DNA of 64,000 bases from positions 9,362,001 to 9,426,000 of the forward strand of contig NZ_CP092431.1 of NCBI RefSeq assembly GCF_022385335.1, in the 5' to 3' direction. Shown here piece by piece: positions 17,074 to 25,806 of the stretch; position 1 is the first letter of the stretch, and every line of letters starts with the position of its first letter. This stretch comes from Streptomyces deccanensis (GTDB lineage: Bacteria; Actinomycetota; Actinomycetes; Streptomycetales; Streptomycetaceae). Under the pieces are notes generated by a model. That model was not told the origin of the DNA, did no database searches, and saw only the letters and a list, made by a program, of their open reading frames with translations. The position numbers were made by a program, and so were the translations under genes.

Positions 17074-19311
17074 TCAACGCTCCCTGACCAGCTGGGCGTA
17101 CGCGCCGCCGCGTGCCACCAGTTCCTCGTGCCGGCCGCGCTCCACGATCGTGCCGTGCTGCAGGACGACGATCTCGTCGCTGTCGCGGACCGTGGAGAGC
17201 CGGTGGGCGATCACCACACAGGCGCAGCCGCGCTTGCGCAGGTTGTCCATGACGGTCAGCTCGGTCTCCGCGTCGAGCGCGCTGGTCACCTCGTCGAGGA
17301 CGAGGATGCTGGGCCTGCGGACCAACGCCCGCGCGATCTCCAGGCGTTGGCGCTGGCCGCCGGAGAAGTTGCGTCCGTCCTGCTCGACCCTGCTGTGGAT
17401 GCCGCCCGGGCGGCGCGTCACCACGTCGTACAGGGCCGCGTCCCGCAGCGCCTCCACGACGGCCTCGTCCGGGATCGAGGGGTCCCACAGGGCCACGTTG
17501 TCGCGGACGGTGCCCTCGAACAGGAACACCTCTTGGTCGACGAAGGAGACGGAGGCGGCCAGAGCCCCCCTGGGGATGTCCTCCAGGCGCCGGCCGTCGA
17601 TGCGGATCACGCCCTCCCACGGGGTGTAGAGGCCCGAGATCAGCCGCGACACCGTCGACTTGCCGCTGCCGGAGCCGCCGACCAGCGCCACCTGCTGCCC
17701 CGGGCCCACGGTGAGGTCGAAGCCGGTGAGCAGGGGCTTGTCGAGGGGGCTGTAGCCGAAGGTGATGTTCTCCAGCTCGACGTGGCCGTTCAGCCGGCGG
17801 GTGGACTCGGCGGCGTCCGGGCGGGCGTACAGCGGGTCGGCCTGGAAGTTCTCCACGTCCTTCAGCCGGGCCACGTCGGCCGCGAAGTCCTGGATCCGGC
17901 CCGCCACCCCGTTGAGGCGGGTGAGGGGCGCCGTGAACCGGGTGACCAGCGCCTGGAACGCGACCAGCAGGCCCACGGATATATGGCCCTCGACCGCCCG
18001 CATGCCGCCGATCCACAGGATGAGCGCGCTGTTGAGCGTGGCCAGGGTCGGGGCGAGCACCCCCAGCCAGGCGCTCGGCATCCCGAGCCGCTGCTGCTCC
18101 TCCAGCGTGGTGGCGTGCTGCCCGGCCCACTTGCGGAAGTAGCCCTCCTCGCCGCCGGTCGCCTTCATCGTCTCGATCAGCTGGAGCCCGGTGTACGCCG
18201 TGTTGGTGAGCCGCGCGTTGTCCGCGCGCAGCTTCGCCGTACGCGTCGCGCGCAGCCGGATCACCACCCGCATCGCCACCACGTTCAGCAGCGCCACCCC
18301 GATGCCGACGAAGGTGAGTTGCGGGTCGTAGGTGTAGAGGAGCACGGCGTAGAGGACGACCACGACCGCGTCCACACCGGCCGCCGCGAGATCCCGGGCC
18401 AGGGTCTCGGCGACCGCGTCGTTGGACTGGAGCCGCTGGACCAGGTCGGCGGGGCTGCGCTGGGAGAAGAAGGTGACCGGCAGCCGCAGCAGGTGCCGCA
18501 GGAAGCGGGCGCTGGAGAGCGTGGAGGAGATCAGCCGGCCGCGCAGCAGGTTGGCCTGCTGCAGCCAGGTCAGCAGGACCGTCAGCAGCACGCACGCGCC
18601 CATCGACGCGAACAGCACGCCCAGCAGGGAGGTCTGGCCGCCGATCAGGAACATGTCGATATAGGTGCGGCTCAGCGCGGGGACGGCCGCGCCGACCGCC
18701 ACCAGCAGCAGGCTGGCGAGGACGGCGGCGGGCAGGGTGCCGGAGGTGCCGCGCATCCGGGCGGGCATGGCGCCGAGGACACCGGGCCTGCGGCCGCCCT
18801 TTTGGAAGTCGTCGCCCGGTTCCATGACGAGGACGACACCGGTGAAGCTGGAGTCGAAGTCCTCCATGGGCACGAACCGGCGGCCCTTGCCGGGGTCGTT
18901 GATGTGGACGCCACGCCGGCCGAACCGGCGGCCCATGCCGTCGTAGACGACGTAGTGGTTGAACTCCCAGAACAGGACGGCCGGTGCCTTCACCTCGGCG
19001 AGGGCGGCCACGTCCATCTGCATGCCCTTGGCGGTCAGACCGTAACTGCGGGCCGCCTTCAGCAGGTTGCTGGCGCGCGAGCCGTCCCGGGAGACACCGC
19101 AGGCGATGCGCAGTTCCTCCAGCGGGACGTGCCGTCCGTAGTGGCCGAGCACCATGGCGAGCGACGCGGCGCCGCACTCCACGGCCTCCATCTGCAGGAC
19201 GGTCGGCGTACGCACGGTCTTCTGCCTGCCCTTGGGCACGGGGCGCTTCGACGGGGCCGCCTTGCGTCTGCCGCGCGCGGGCGGCCGGGCGGTGTCCTGG
19301 GGCGCGGTCAC
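17074..19311 (-). CDS. NHLP-type export ABC transporter with C39 peptidase
   Basis: A 745-residue peptidase/permease/ATPase. The N-terminal C39 domain has its catalytic Cys in VECGAASLAMVLGHYG, His in FNHYVVYDG and Asp in INDPGKGRRF, so it should cut after a Gly-Gly leader. A membrane domain and an ATPase follow (Walker A GGSGSGKST, signature FSGGQRQR, Walker B ILVLDEVTSALD). GTG 19311 is chosen because it overlaps the HlyD stop by four bases (GTGA), which indicates coupling. The natural substrate is the Gly-Gly peptide encoded at 20231-20446. Confidence 0.93.
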   Translation of the reverse strand: MTAPQDTARPPARGRRKAAPSKRPVPKGRQKTVRTPTVLQMEAVECGAASLAMVLGHYGRHVPLEELRIACGVSRDGSRASNLLKAARSYGLTAKGMQMDVAALAEVKAPAVLFWEFNHYVVYDGMGRRFGRRGVHINDPGKGRRFVPMEDFDSSFTGVVLVMEPGDDFQKGGRRPGVLGAMPARMRGTSGTLPAAVLASLLLVAVGAAVPALSRTYIDMFLIGGQTSLLGVLFASMGACVLLTVLLTWLQQANLLRGRLISSTLSSARFLRHLLRLPVTFFSQRSPADLVQRLQSNDAVAETLARDLAAAGVDAVVVVLYAVLLYTYDPQLTFVGIGVALLNVVAMRVVIRLRATRTAKLRADNARLTNTAYTGLQLIETMKATGGEEGYFRKWAGQHATTLEEQQRLGMPSAWLGVLAPTLATLNSALILWIGGMRAVEGHISVGLLVAFQALVTRFTAPLTRLNGVAGRIQDFAADVARLKDVENFQADPLYARPDAAESTRRLNGHVELENITFGYSPLDKPLLTGFDLTVGPGQQVALVGGSGSGKSTVSRLISGLYTPWEGVIRIDGRRLEDIPRGALAASVSFVDQEVFLFEGTVRDNVALWDPSIPDEAVVEALRDAALYDVVTRRPGGIHSRVEQDGRNFSGGQRQRLEIARALVRRPSILVLDEVTSALDAETELTVMDNLRKRGCACVVIAHRLSTVRDSDEIVVLQHGTIVERGRHEELVARGGAYAQLVRER

Positions 19312-20114
19312 GGCAGCAGCCAATCGATCGGGCGCTCGTCGGCCAGCCGGATCGACGCCGTGGCCATGGTCATGGAGGTCAGCTCGAACGGCGGCCCGTC
19401 CTGCGAGGACCACCGGTAGCCCGACTCGGTCGACGCCGCGCGGTCCAGCCGCACGGTGACGGCCACCGGCCGGCCCTTCTTGGTGAACTGCTCGCCCAGC
19501 TGGGTGTCACCGAGGAACGCGCCGATGGACTGCGGGGTCTGCGCGGTGCGGTCCACCTTCTTCACATGGCCGCGCAGCACGCCGTACCGCTGGGTGGGCG
19601 CCGACTGCACGGTCAGGTCCACCTCGGCGTCCTTCGGGATCGAGGCCGCGTTCTCGGCGGGGACGTACACCGTCGCCCAGAGCGGGTCGTCGGCGTCGGC
19701 GACCTTCTCGACGGCCGCGACGTTCGCGCCGGTCTGGATGATCTGGCCGATGGTGGCGGCGAGCGCGGAGACCCGGCCGGCCGCGACGGACCGTACGACT
19801 CTCTCGCCGTCGGCGGTGGCGACCTTCAGGACGGGAGCCCTGGCGGGCAGCCGCTCGCCCTGCTTCGCGAGAACGGCGGTGACCTGCCCGGCGACCGGGC
19901 TCTGGAGGACGTAACTGCCCTGCCCGTGGGTGAGGACGGCGGGCGCGCCGACGGTGGAGGCGACGGAACCCGTGACGGCCCACACGGAGGCGGCGGCCAT
20001 CGCGACCACCGTCACGGACAGCACCAGCCAGCCCTGGGGGCGGGCGAACCGCACGGGAAGGTCGAGTTCCTCCGGTGACTGGAGCTTGGCGAGGGCCTGT
20101 TGGCGGAACTGCAC
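19308..20114 (-). CDS. HlyD-like adaptor of the NHLP bacteriocin export system
   Basis: A 268-residue periplasmic-adaptor-like protein with a single N-terminal membrane anchor (about residues 30-52) and a lipoyl-type hairpin domain (SYVLQSPVAGQVTAVL). It matches the secretion-protein member of NHLP clusters and would connect the two ABC proteins to the cell exterior. Position between precursor and transporter genes on one strand supports a single operon. Confidence 0.9.
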   Translation of the reverse strand: MQFRQQALAKLQSPEELDLPVRFARPQGWLVLSVTVVAMAAASVWAVTGSVASTVGAPAVLTHGQGSYVLQSPVAGQVTAVLAKQGERLPARAPVLKVATADGERVVRSVAAGRVSALAATIGQIIQTGANVAAVEKVADADDPLWATVYVPAENAASIPKDAEVDLTVQSAPTQRYGVLRGHVKKVDRTAQTPQSIGAFLGDTQLGEQFTKKGRPVAVTVRLDRAASTESGYRWSSQDGPPFELTSMTMATASIRLADERPIDWLLP

Positions 20115-20230
20115 GGGACTTCCCTCACCTGCGTGACAGGAGACGACAGAAGACTGGACGACGTCCAGGGCACCCCGAGAGTCCCGGAACCGGTCAGGTG
20201 GTTCCGGGACTCAGCGGCGTGAGGGCTCGA

Positions 20231-20446
20231 TCAGAGACCGGCGACCAGGCTCGTGACCGGGGCGGTGTTCAGGCCGGTCACACCCTCGACGGTGCCGACG
20301 GCCGTGTTGACCAGGCCGGAGACCGGGGCGATGCCGTCCACCAGGCCGGTGACGGTGCCGACGGCGTTGACCGAGAGGCCACCGGAGACGGCGTCGAGGG
20401 CGGCGTCCGAGATCTCGGCGGTCTCAACCTGGGGGGTGGAGTTCAT
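20231..20446 (-). CDS. Gly-Gly leader bacteriocin precursor with two-part core
   Basis: A 71-residue peptide. The 23-residue leader ends AALDAVSGG, the double-glycine site expected for the C39 peptidase. The 48-residue core is made almost wholly of Val, Leu, Gly, Ala, Thr and Asn, has no Cys, Lys, Arg or aromatic residue, and contains two similar halves (AVGTVTGLVDGIAPVSGLV and AVGTVEGVTGLNTAPVTSL). Similar leaders occur in peptides labelled type A2 lanthipeptides, but without Cys no lanthionine ring is possible and no modifying enzyme is nearby. ATG 20446 has GGGAAG 8 bases upstream; ATG 20476 has none. Confidence 0.82.
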   Translation of the reverse strand: MNSTPQVETAEISDAALDAVSGGLSVNAVGTVTGLVDGIAPVSGLVNTAVGTVEGVTGLNTAPVTSLVAGL

Positions 20447-21154
20447 GATGGAACTTCCCTTCGTATAGCTATTCATAAGGGGGGAGCGGCCCCCTTCTGG
20501 GGACAGAACGACGGCCGCGCACGTGGGTGCCCACTTCTCGATCCGGAGAGCTGGCTGCTCCCCTCTCCGAGAGCTCGGCGGCCCCCGCGGTGCGATGGAT
20601 ATAAGCAGATCGCCGCCGCCCGCTTCCAATCAACATGGCCTCTCACCAGCGCACTTGGTGACCATGACGGTTCATTGGTGCAGGCGTGCGCACCGCTTGG
20701 GGTCAGCTTCTTCACACGGATCGCGGCATCGTCATACGCCCTTCATTGCCAGCCGGAAAACGAATGGGACAGTCCCGCCTCAAAGGCGCGGCACGCCGGC
20801 GGCGCCTGTGCAGAACTCCCACCGCCCGTGACTCCGCTGAGCATTCGGTGTGGAGATTCCCCGCAGCCGGTTTCCCGATCACCGGCGTCGACGGACCGCT
20901 ACCGGGCGGTAGCCGAGTGTGTCGAAGAGGGCGCGGTTCGTCCGGTGTCACAGGGGCCCCACAGGGCCCACGGGCGGGAAGTCGTGAAATGGCAGGCGAA
21001 CAGGGGCAGTAGCGCGCTTTGCGAAATGGAAGATCGGAATCTTTTCGCGGAGCGTTGAACACCCCCTCGGAACCATCCGTACCAACTGGCAACCAGGCGC
21101 CCCCAGTTCACCCGCCGGACGGCGGTACGGACCCCGTCCCCAGGAGGTCAAGAG
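20447..21154. other. Intergenic region between bacteriocin and protease genes
   Basis: About 700 bp between two divergent genes. It is less GC-rich than its neighbours, especially 20455-20480 and 20590-20700, and should contain the promoters of both. I found no second precursor gene and no ORF with convincing codon bias. Confidence 0.4.
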
Positions 21155-22606
21155 TTGAGTCACAAACGAGCCACCAAGCGCAAGGCGTTCATAGCCGCAG
21201 GCGGCGTGGCGGCGCTCGGCGCGGCAGCCCTCATCCTGCCGAACGCGATGGCGTCGCAGACGGACGCCAAGGGCGCCGCCCCCAAGACGCTCGCCGCGAG
21301 TGACGCCTCGGATCTCGCCTCCCAGCTGCAGGACCTGCTCGGTGACGCGTTCGCAGGCGCGTATTACGACTCGGGCGAGCAGCGCCTCATCATCAACGTC
21401 ATCGACGGCCTCGAGATCGACGGCGACGACAACAACGTGATCATCCAGGCCCAGGAGGCCGGCGCGGAGGTCCGTGAGGTCGAGAACAGCTGGTCCGAGC
21501 TGCAGAAGGGCGCGGCCACGCTGAAGGAGGAGGCCACCGTCCCGGGCACCGCCTGGGCGATCGACCCCCGCACCAACAAGCTCCAGGTCACCGCCGACTC
21601 CACGGTCACGGGCGAGAACTGGGACACCATCGAGTCGACCGTCAAGTCGCTCGGCACGGGCATGGCGACCATCAAGAAGTCCGCCGGCACGTTCAAGCCC
21701 TTCCTCGAGGGCGGCGACGCCATCTTCGGTGGCGGCGCCCGCTGCTCGGCCGGCTTCAACGTCGTCAACGCCGAGGGCGCCCCGGCCTTCCTGACCGCCG
21801 GTCACTGCGGTGTCGCCGAGGCCGAGTGGTCCGAGGAGGAGGGTGGCGCGCCGATCGGCACCGTCGACGCGGCGACCGCCACGTTCCCGGGCGCCGGCGA
21901 CTTCGCCCTGGTCGACTACAACGACCCGGCGACCCAGGCGGCCAGCACGGTCGACCTCGGCAACGGCCAGACGGTCGACATCAACGCGGTCGGCGAGGCC
22001 GCGGTCGGCCTCCAGGTCTTCCGCATGGGCAGCACCACCGGGCTCGCCGACGGCCAGGTCACCGGCCTCGAAGCCACGGTCAACTACCCCGAGGGCACCG
22101 TCACCGGCCTCATCCAGACCGACGTCTGCGCCGAGCCCGGCGACAGCGGCGGCTCGCTCTTCACCGAGGACGGCCAGGCCATCGGTCTGACCAGCGGCGG
22201 CAGCGGCGACTGCACCGTCGGCGGCGAGACCTTCTTCCAGCCGGTCAGCACCGCCCTCGCGGCCACGGGTGCCACCCTCGGCGACGGCGGCGCGGGCGCC
22301 GGCGAGGAAGCCGACGGCGGTGCCGCCGCCGGTGCGGGTGAAGAGGCCGACGGTGGCGCCGCCGCCGGAGCCGGCGAGGAGGCCGACGGCGGTGCCGTGG
22401 CCGGTGCCGGTGAGGAAGAGGGCGCCGCCGCGGCGGGCGCGGGCGAGGAAGAGGGCGCCGCAGCCGCCGGTGCCGGCGACGCGGGTGCCGTGGCCGGAGC
22501 GGGCGACGAGGCCGCGGCCGCCGGTGCGGGCCAGGAGCACGAGCAGGGCGTCGGCGACCAGGGTGTCGACGAGCAGGGTGTCCACGAGCAGGGCGTCCAG
22601 CAGTAG
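21155..22606 (+). CDS. Secreted S1 serine protease with repetitive acidic C-terminal tail
   Basis: The 483-residue protein has a twin-basic signal region, an alpha-lytic/streptogrisin-type propeptide and an S1 protease domain. The triad is visible: His in FLTAGHCG, Asp in GDFALVDY, Ser in AEPGDSGGS. It would be exported and self-activated. TTG 21155 is preceded by AGGAGG at ideal spacing. About 105 C-terminal residues after the protease fold form a low-complexity tail: three GAGEEADGG units, two GAGEEEGAA units and a final GVDEQ/GVHEQ/GVQQ series. The tail is Gly/Ala/Glu-rich and may hold the enzyme in the cell wall or keep it soluble; its role is unknown. Confidence 0.9.
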   Translation: MSHKRATKRKAFIAAGGVAALGAAALILPNAMASQTDAKGAAPKTLAASDASDLASQLQDLLGDAFAGAYYDSGEQRLIINVIDGLEIDGDDNNVIIQAQEAGAEVREVENSWSELQKGAATLKEEATVPGTAWAIDPRTNKLQVTADSTVTGENWDTIESTVKSLGTGMATIKKSAGTFKPFLEGGDAIFGGGARCSAGFNVVNAEGAPAFLTAGHCGVAEAEWSEEEGGAPIGTVDAATATFPGAGDFALVDYNDPATQAASTVDLGNGQTVDINAVGEAAVGLQVFRMGSTTGLADGQVTGLEATVNYPEGTVTGLIQTDVCAEPGDSGGSLFTEDGQAIGLTSGGSGDCTVGGETFFQPVSTALAATGATLGDGGAGAGEEADGGAAAGAGEEADGGAAAGAGEEADGGAVAGAGEEEGAAAAGAGEEEGAAAAGAGDAGAVAGAGDEAAAAGAGQEHEQGVGDQGVDEQGVHEQGVQQ

Positions 22607-22723
22607 GCGAACGCCCCCGAGTACGTGGACGACGGCCCGGGATCAGCGGCCACTGATCCCCGGCCGTCGCCCCACGATCCACCCGTCGGCCCCACCACAG
22701 CGGTTCCGGCCGACAGGTGGCAC

Positions 22724-22753
22724 GGTCCGGCCCTCCGGCGGGAGGGCCGGACC
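22724..22753. terminator. Strong terminator between convergent genes
   Basis: A perfect 13-bp stem (GGTCCGGCCCTCC, 22724-22736, with 22741-22753) around loop GGCG, lying between the protease gene and the phosphatase gene that faces it. Confidence 0.75.
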
Positions 22754-22773
22754 GCTTCGCGTCGGGCGCGGCC

Positions 22774-24921
22774 TCACCCCGTGGAGCGTCCCGTCGCCCG
22801 CAGCAGCAGCAACGCCACGTCGTCCGCCCGCTCCTCCGCCGCCTCGGTCTCCCGCACGAGACCGTCGGCCAGCGCGTCCAACGGCCGCTCCCCGGTCGTC
22901 GACAGCCGCTCCCCGAGATCCGCCAGCGCGTCCTCGATGTCGACGCCCGGCGACTCGATCAGCCCGTCCGTGTAGAGGGCCAGCACCGACCCCTCCGTCA
23001 GCGCCACCTCCGTCGTCGGGTACGTCGCCGCCGCGTCGATGCCCAGCAGCGGACCGCCCGCGAGGTCGAGCACCCGCACCTTCCCGTCCGGCCGCCGCAG
23101 CAACGGCGGCGGATGCCCGGCCCGCGCCATGACGGCCGTCCCGTGCTCCGGGTCCAGCCGCAGATACAGACAACTGGCGAACAGCTCCGACCCCAGGTCG
23201 ATCAGCAGCCGATTGGTGCTGCTCATCACCTCCTCCGGCGTCTGCCCGACCGTCGTGTACGCGCGCACGGCCGTACGGATCTGCCCCATCAGCCCCGCCG
23301 CCGTCACGTTGTGCCCCTGCACGTCGCCGATGACGGCGGAGGCCCGCCCGTGCGAGAGGACCAGGTCGAAGAAGTCGCCGCCGATGTCCATGCCCCGCGT
23401 GGCGGGCAGATAGCGGGAGGCGGACTCGATGCCCGGGATGGAGGGCAGCGAGTGCGGCAGGAGCGCCTTCTGCAGCCCGTGCGCCACCTGGTGCTTCGCG
23501 TCGTACAGCAGCGCCCGTTCCAGCGCCTGGGCGATCAGGCCGCTGAGGCTGGTCAGCACCGCGCGCTCGTCGGCCGGGAACGGATGCGGCTCCGCGTACC
23601 CGAGCACCCAGGTGCCCACCGGCCGCCCCGAGGCGATCAGCGGGATGTACGCCCACGCGCCCAGCCCGTCCGGGGTGTCCTGCCGCAGCGGATAGAGGTG
23701 CTCCAACTGCTGCCGGGACTCGAAGAACGCCGGTACGCCGGTGGTCAGGGCGTGCGCCCCGGGCATCGCCGCGGTGAGCGGCATCCCGTCGAAGCGTTCC
23801 ACGAGGTGCGGGTCGGTGTAGCCGCGGTGCCCGAGCACATGCAGACGTCCGCCGCGTGAGCCGAGCATCACCAGGGCCTGGCTGCCGATGGCCGGGGCGA
23901 TCTCGTCGGCGACCAGATCCACCACGTCCTGCACCCCGACCGCCTCCGTGAGCGCGCTCGCCAGCGCCAGCACGTGGTGAATGGTCACCAGACGGCCCGG
24001 CCCGTCGTGCTCCTCCCGCGCCGCGTGCTCGGCCTCGGCGACCGCGCGGGCCCGGGAGATCCGCACACTCAGGCCGTTCGACCCCGGGTACAGCCGGAAC
24101 GACAGCCAGTCGCTCGGCGGTCTCAGCGCCACGAACGACGTCACGTGCTGGCTCATCAGGGCCGCCCGGTAGCGGTCCTCGTACGCGGGATCGTTCAGCC
24201 ACGGCACGGACACCCACAGCTGGGTGCCCAGCAGGCCGCTCACCGGGATGCCGAGCAGTTCGGCCGTGGCCGCGTTGGCGAAGGTGATCCGCCCGTGCAG
24301 ATCGAGCGCGCACATCCCGTACGGCAGCCGCGCCACCATCCGCGCCGCCTCCACCGTGCCGAGCGTCCCCGCGACCGTGGTCGTCGACGGCGCCGACAGG
24401 TCCGGCTCCGGCCGCACCGGCCGGCCCTCGTCCTCGGCGCGGCGCAGCCGCATGGCGAGCCGGTCGCAGGCCGAGGTCAGCTGGTCCCGTTCGCGGTCGC
24501 TGAGCTCTGGCGGGTGGGAGCCGGGCCAGGTCAGGAAGACGGCGCCGTAGGTGGTGTCGCGGGTCGCCACCGGCAGCGCGGCCAGGGCGAACGGGTAGGG
24601 CAGGACCACGGCGATCCGGGGATAGCGGCGGGCCATCTGCTCCTCGCCGTTGACCCACACCAGCCGCCGCCCCCGCACGGCCTCGGAGACCGGGATCGGC
24701 GAGTTCAGCCCCACCCGTTCCCAGGGTGCGGCGAACGACCTCGGCAGCCCCGCCATGACCGCCATCTCCAGCACCGGCTCGTCCGGCGTCAGCAGATAGA
24801 TGGCGCCGGAGTGGGCCTGGACGTCGTCCATCATCGCGGCCAGCGCCAGCGACAGCAGCGGATGGCCGACGCGGGCCGTCTCGACGGTCGTCCGCGCGCC
24901 GGACATGTGGACGTCGGACAT
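22774..24921 (-). CDS. SpoIIE-family phosphatase with GAF and PAS domains
   Basis: A 715-residue cytoplasmic PP2C-type phosphatase. Domain order: GAF-like (about 20-170), PAS-like (about 195-300, with LHGRITFANAATAELLG), a second GAF (about 320-470), then SpoIIE/PP2C. The metal Asp residues are in DIGGDFFDL, IGDVQGHN, YTDGLIES and ADDVALLLL. Such enzymes dephosphorylate STAS anti-sigma antagonists in response to signals sensed by GAF/PAS. It lacks the kinase domain found in its counterpart at 33148. ATG 24921 follows GAGGAGGTGG. It is divergent from amfR. Confidence 0.88.
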   Translation of the reverse strand: MSDVHMSGARTTVETARVGHPLLSLALAAMMDDVQAHSGAIYLLTPDEPVLEMAVMAGLPRSFAAPWERVGLNSPIPVSEAVRGRRLVWVNGEEQMARRYPRIAVVLPYPFALAALPVATRDTTYGAVFLTWPGSHPPELSDRERDQLTSACDRLAMRLRRAEDEGRPVRPEPDLSAPSTTTVAGTLGTVEAARMVARLPYGMCALDLHGRITFANAATAELLGIPVSGLLGTQLWVSVPWLNDPAYEDRYRAALMSQHVTSFVALRPPSDWLSFRLYPGSNGLSVRISRARAVAEAEHAAREEHDGPGRLVTIHHVLALASALTEAVGVQDVVDLVADEIAPAIGSQALVMLGSRGGRLHVLGHRGYTDPHLVERFDGMPLTAAMPGAHALTTGVPAFFESRQQLEHLYPLRQDTPDGLGAWAYIPLIASGRPVGTWVLGYAEPHPFPADERAVLTSLSGLIAQALERALLYDAKHQVAHGLQKALLPHSLPSIPGIESASRYLPATRGMDIGGDFFDLVLSHGRASAVIGDVQGHNVTAAGLMGQIRTAVRAYTTVGQTPEEVMSSTNRLLIDLGSELFASCLYLRLDPEHGTAVMARAGHPPPLLRRPDGKVRVLDLAGGPLLGIDAAATYPTTEVALTEGSVLALYTDGLIESPGVDIEDALADLGERLSTTGERPLDALADGLVRETEAAEERADDVALLLLRATGRSTG

Positions 24922-25203
24922 GCCGACCACCTCCTCGCACGACCGTGCGACACGCCCCAGGGTCAAGGCTCCCCCCTGGGGGCCGCACCCGCACGGCGAG
25001 CACCGTGCCGGGGGCACACCGCCGTACCCCCTCTCGCCCACGCCATGCCCCCGCACTGATGCGCGGCATCGCGCACGGGCGCCGCGAGTGCGCCCCCACG
25101 CACCCCGATGGCTGGTTCTTCGCGCCCGGGCGTGGTCGGGGGCGCCAACAATGGGCACGCGCTGAGCGGAGGACATCGGTGGCCGGCAGGCGGAGGGGCG
25201 AAC

Positions 25204-25806
25204 GTGATCCGGGTACTTCTCGTGCACGACGAGTGTCTGGTCAGATCGGTGCTGGCGGAGTGGCTCCGCCGGGAACCCGACCTGACGGTGTTCGACGCGT
25301 CCTGGCGCGCCGCGCCGGGGCGGGTACGGTCCCTGCGCCCCGACGTCTGCGCGGCGGACCTGGACTGCGCGGACGCGGTCGGCATCCCGCCGCTCGCCGA
25401 TCTGCGCGCCACGGGCGGCCCCAACCCCGGCCTGCTGGTCCTCGCCCACGCCGACAGACCCGGCCTGCTCAAGCGCGCGGCGGAGGCCGGTGCCCTCGGC
25501 TACGTGGACAAGGAGGGCTCACCGCAGCGGCTGGTCTCCGCGATCCGTGAGGTCGCCCGGGGGAGACGTTTCATCGACGACTCCCTCGGCTTCGGCTTCC
25601 TCAAGGCCGCCGAGATGCCGCTGACCCGGCGGGAGTTGAGCGTGTTATCCCTGGCTGCCGAGGGAGCCTCCGTCGCGGAGATCGCCGGCAGCCTGCACCT
25701 CTCCCACGGAACCGTGCGCAACTACATGGCCGCGATCACCCGCAAGACGGGGGCGCGCAACAGGATCGACGCGATCCGGATCTCCCAGGGGGAGGGATGG
25801 CTCTGA
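25204..25806 (+). CDS. amfR: LuxR/NarL-type response regulator of the lanthipeptide locus
   Basis: A 200-residue regulator with an N-terminal receiver and a C-terminal LuxR-type HTH (about 139-194, LTRRELSVLSLAAEG...HLSHGTVRNYM). The acidic pocket is Asp9/Glu10; the phosphate-acceptor position is Asp52 or Asp54 in AADLDCAD, and Lys occurs in GYVDKEG. No sensor kinase gene is adjacent, as is usual for AmfR/RamR regulators. GTG 25204 follows GGAGGGG. The gene is convergent with amfA and overlaps its 3' end by 162 bp. It probably activates amfTSBA. Confidence 0.85.
   Translation: MIRVLLVHDECLVRSVLAEWLRREPDLTVFDASWRAAPGRVRSLRPDVCAADLDCADAVGIPPLADLRATGGPNPGLLVLAHADRPGLLKRAAEAGALGYVDKEGSPQRLVSAIREVARGRRFIDDSLGFGFLKAAEMPLTRRELSVLSLAAEGASVAEIAGSLHLSHGTVRNYMAAITRKTGARNRIDAIRISQGEGWL

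Noticed and set aside
14142..19419. Very long plus-strand ORFs opposite the NHLP transporter genes
   Set aside because: His/Gln/Arg-rich antisense translations without domains; the minus strand carries complete Walker and C39 motifs.
20473..20715. Possible second peptide gene (MKKLTPSGAHAC...) upstream of the bacteriocin precursor
   Set aside because: No Gly-Gly leader, no ribosome binding site and random codon positions.
22269..22600. CRISPR-like array from the repeats in the protease tail
   Set aside because: Repeats are in frame, unequal in length, without spacers, and encode a Gly/Ala/Glu tail.
22084..22698. Minus-strand Ala/Pro-rich ORF opposite the protease tail
   Set aside because: It is the mirror of the repetitive GAGEE coding sequence, not an independent gene.
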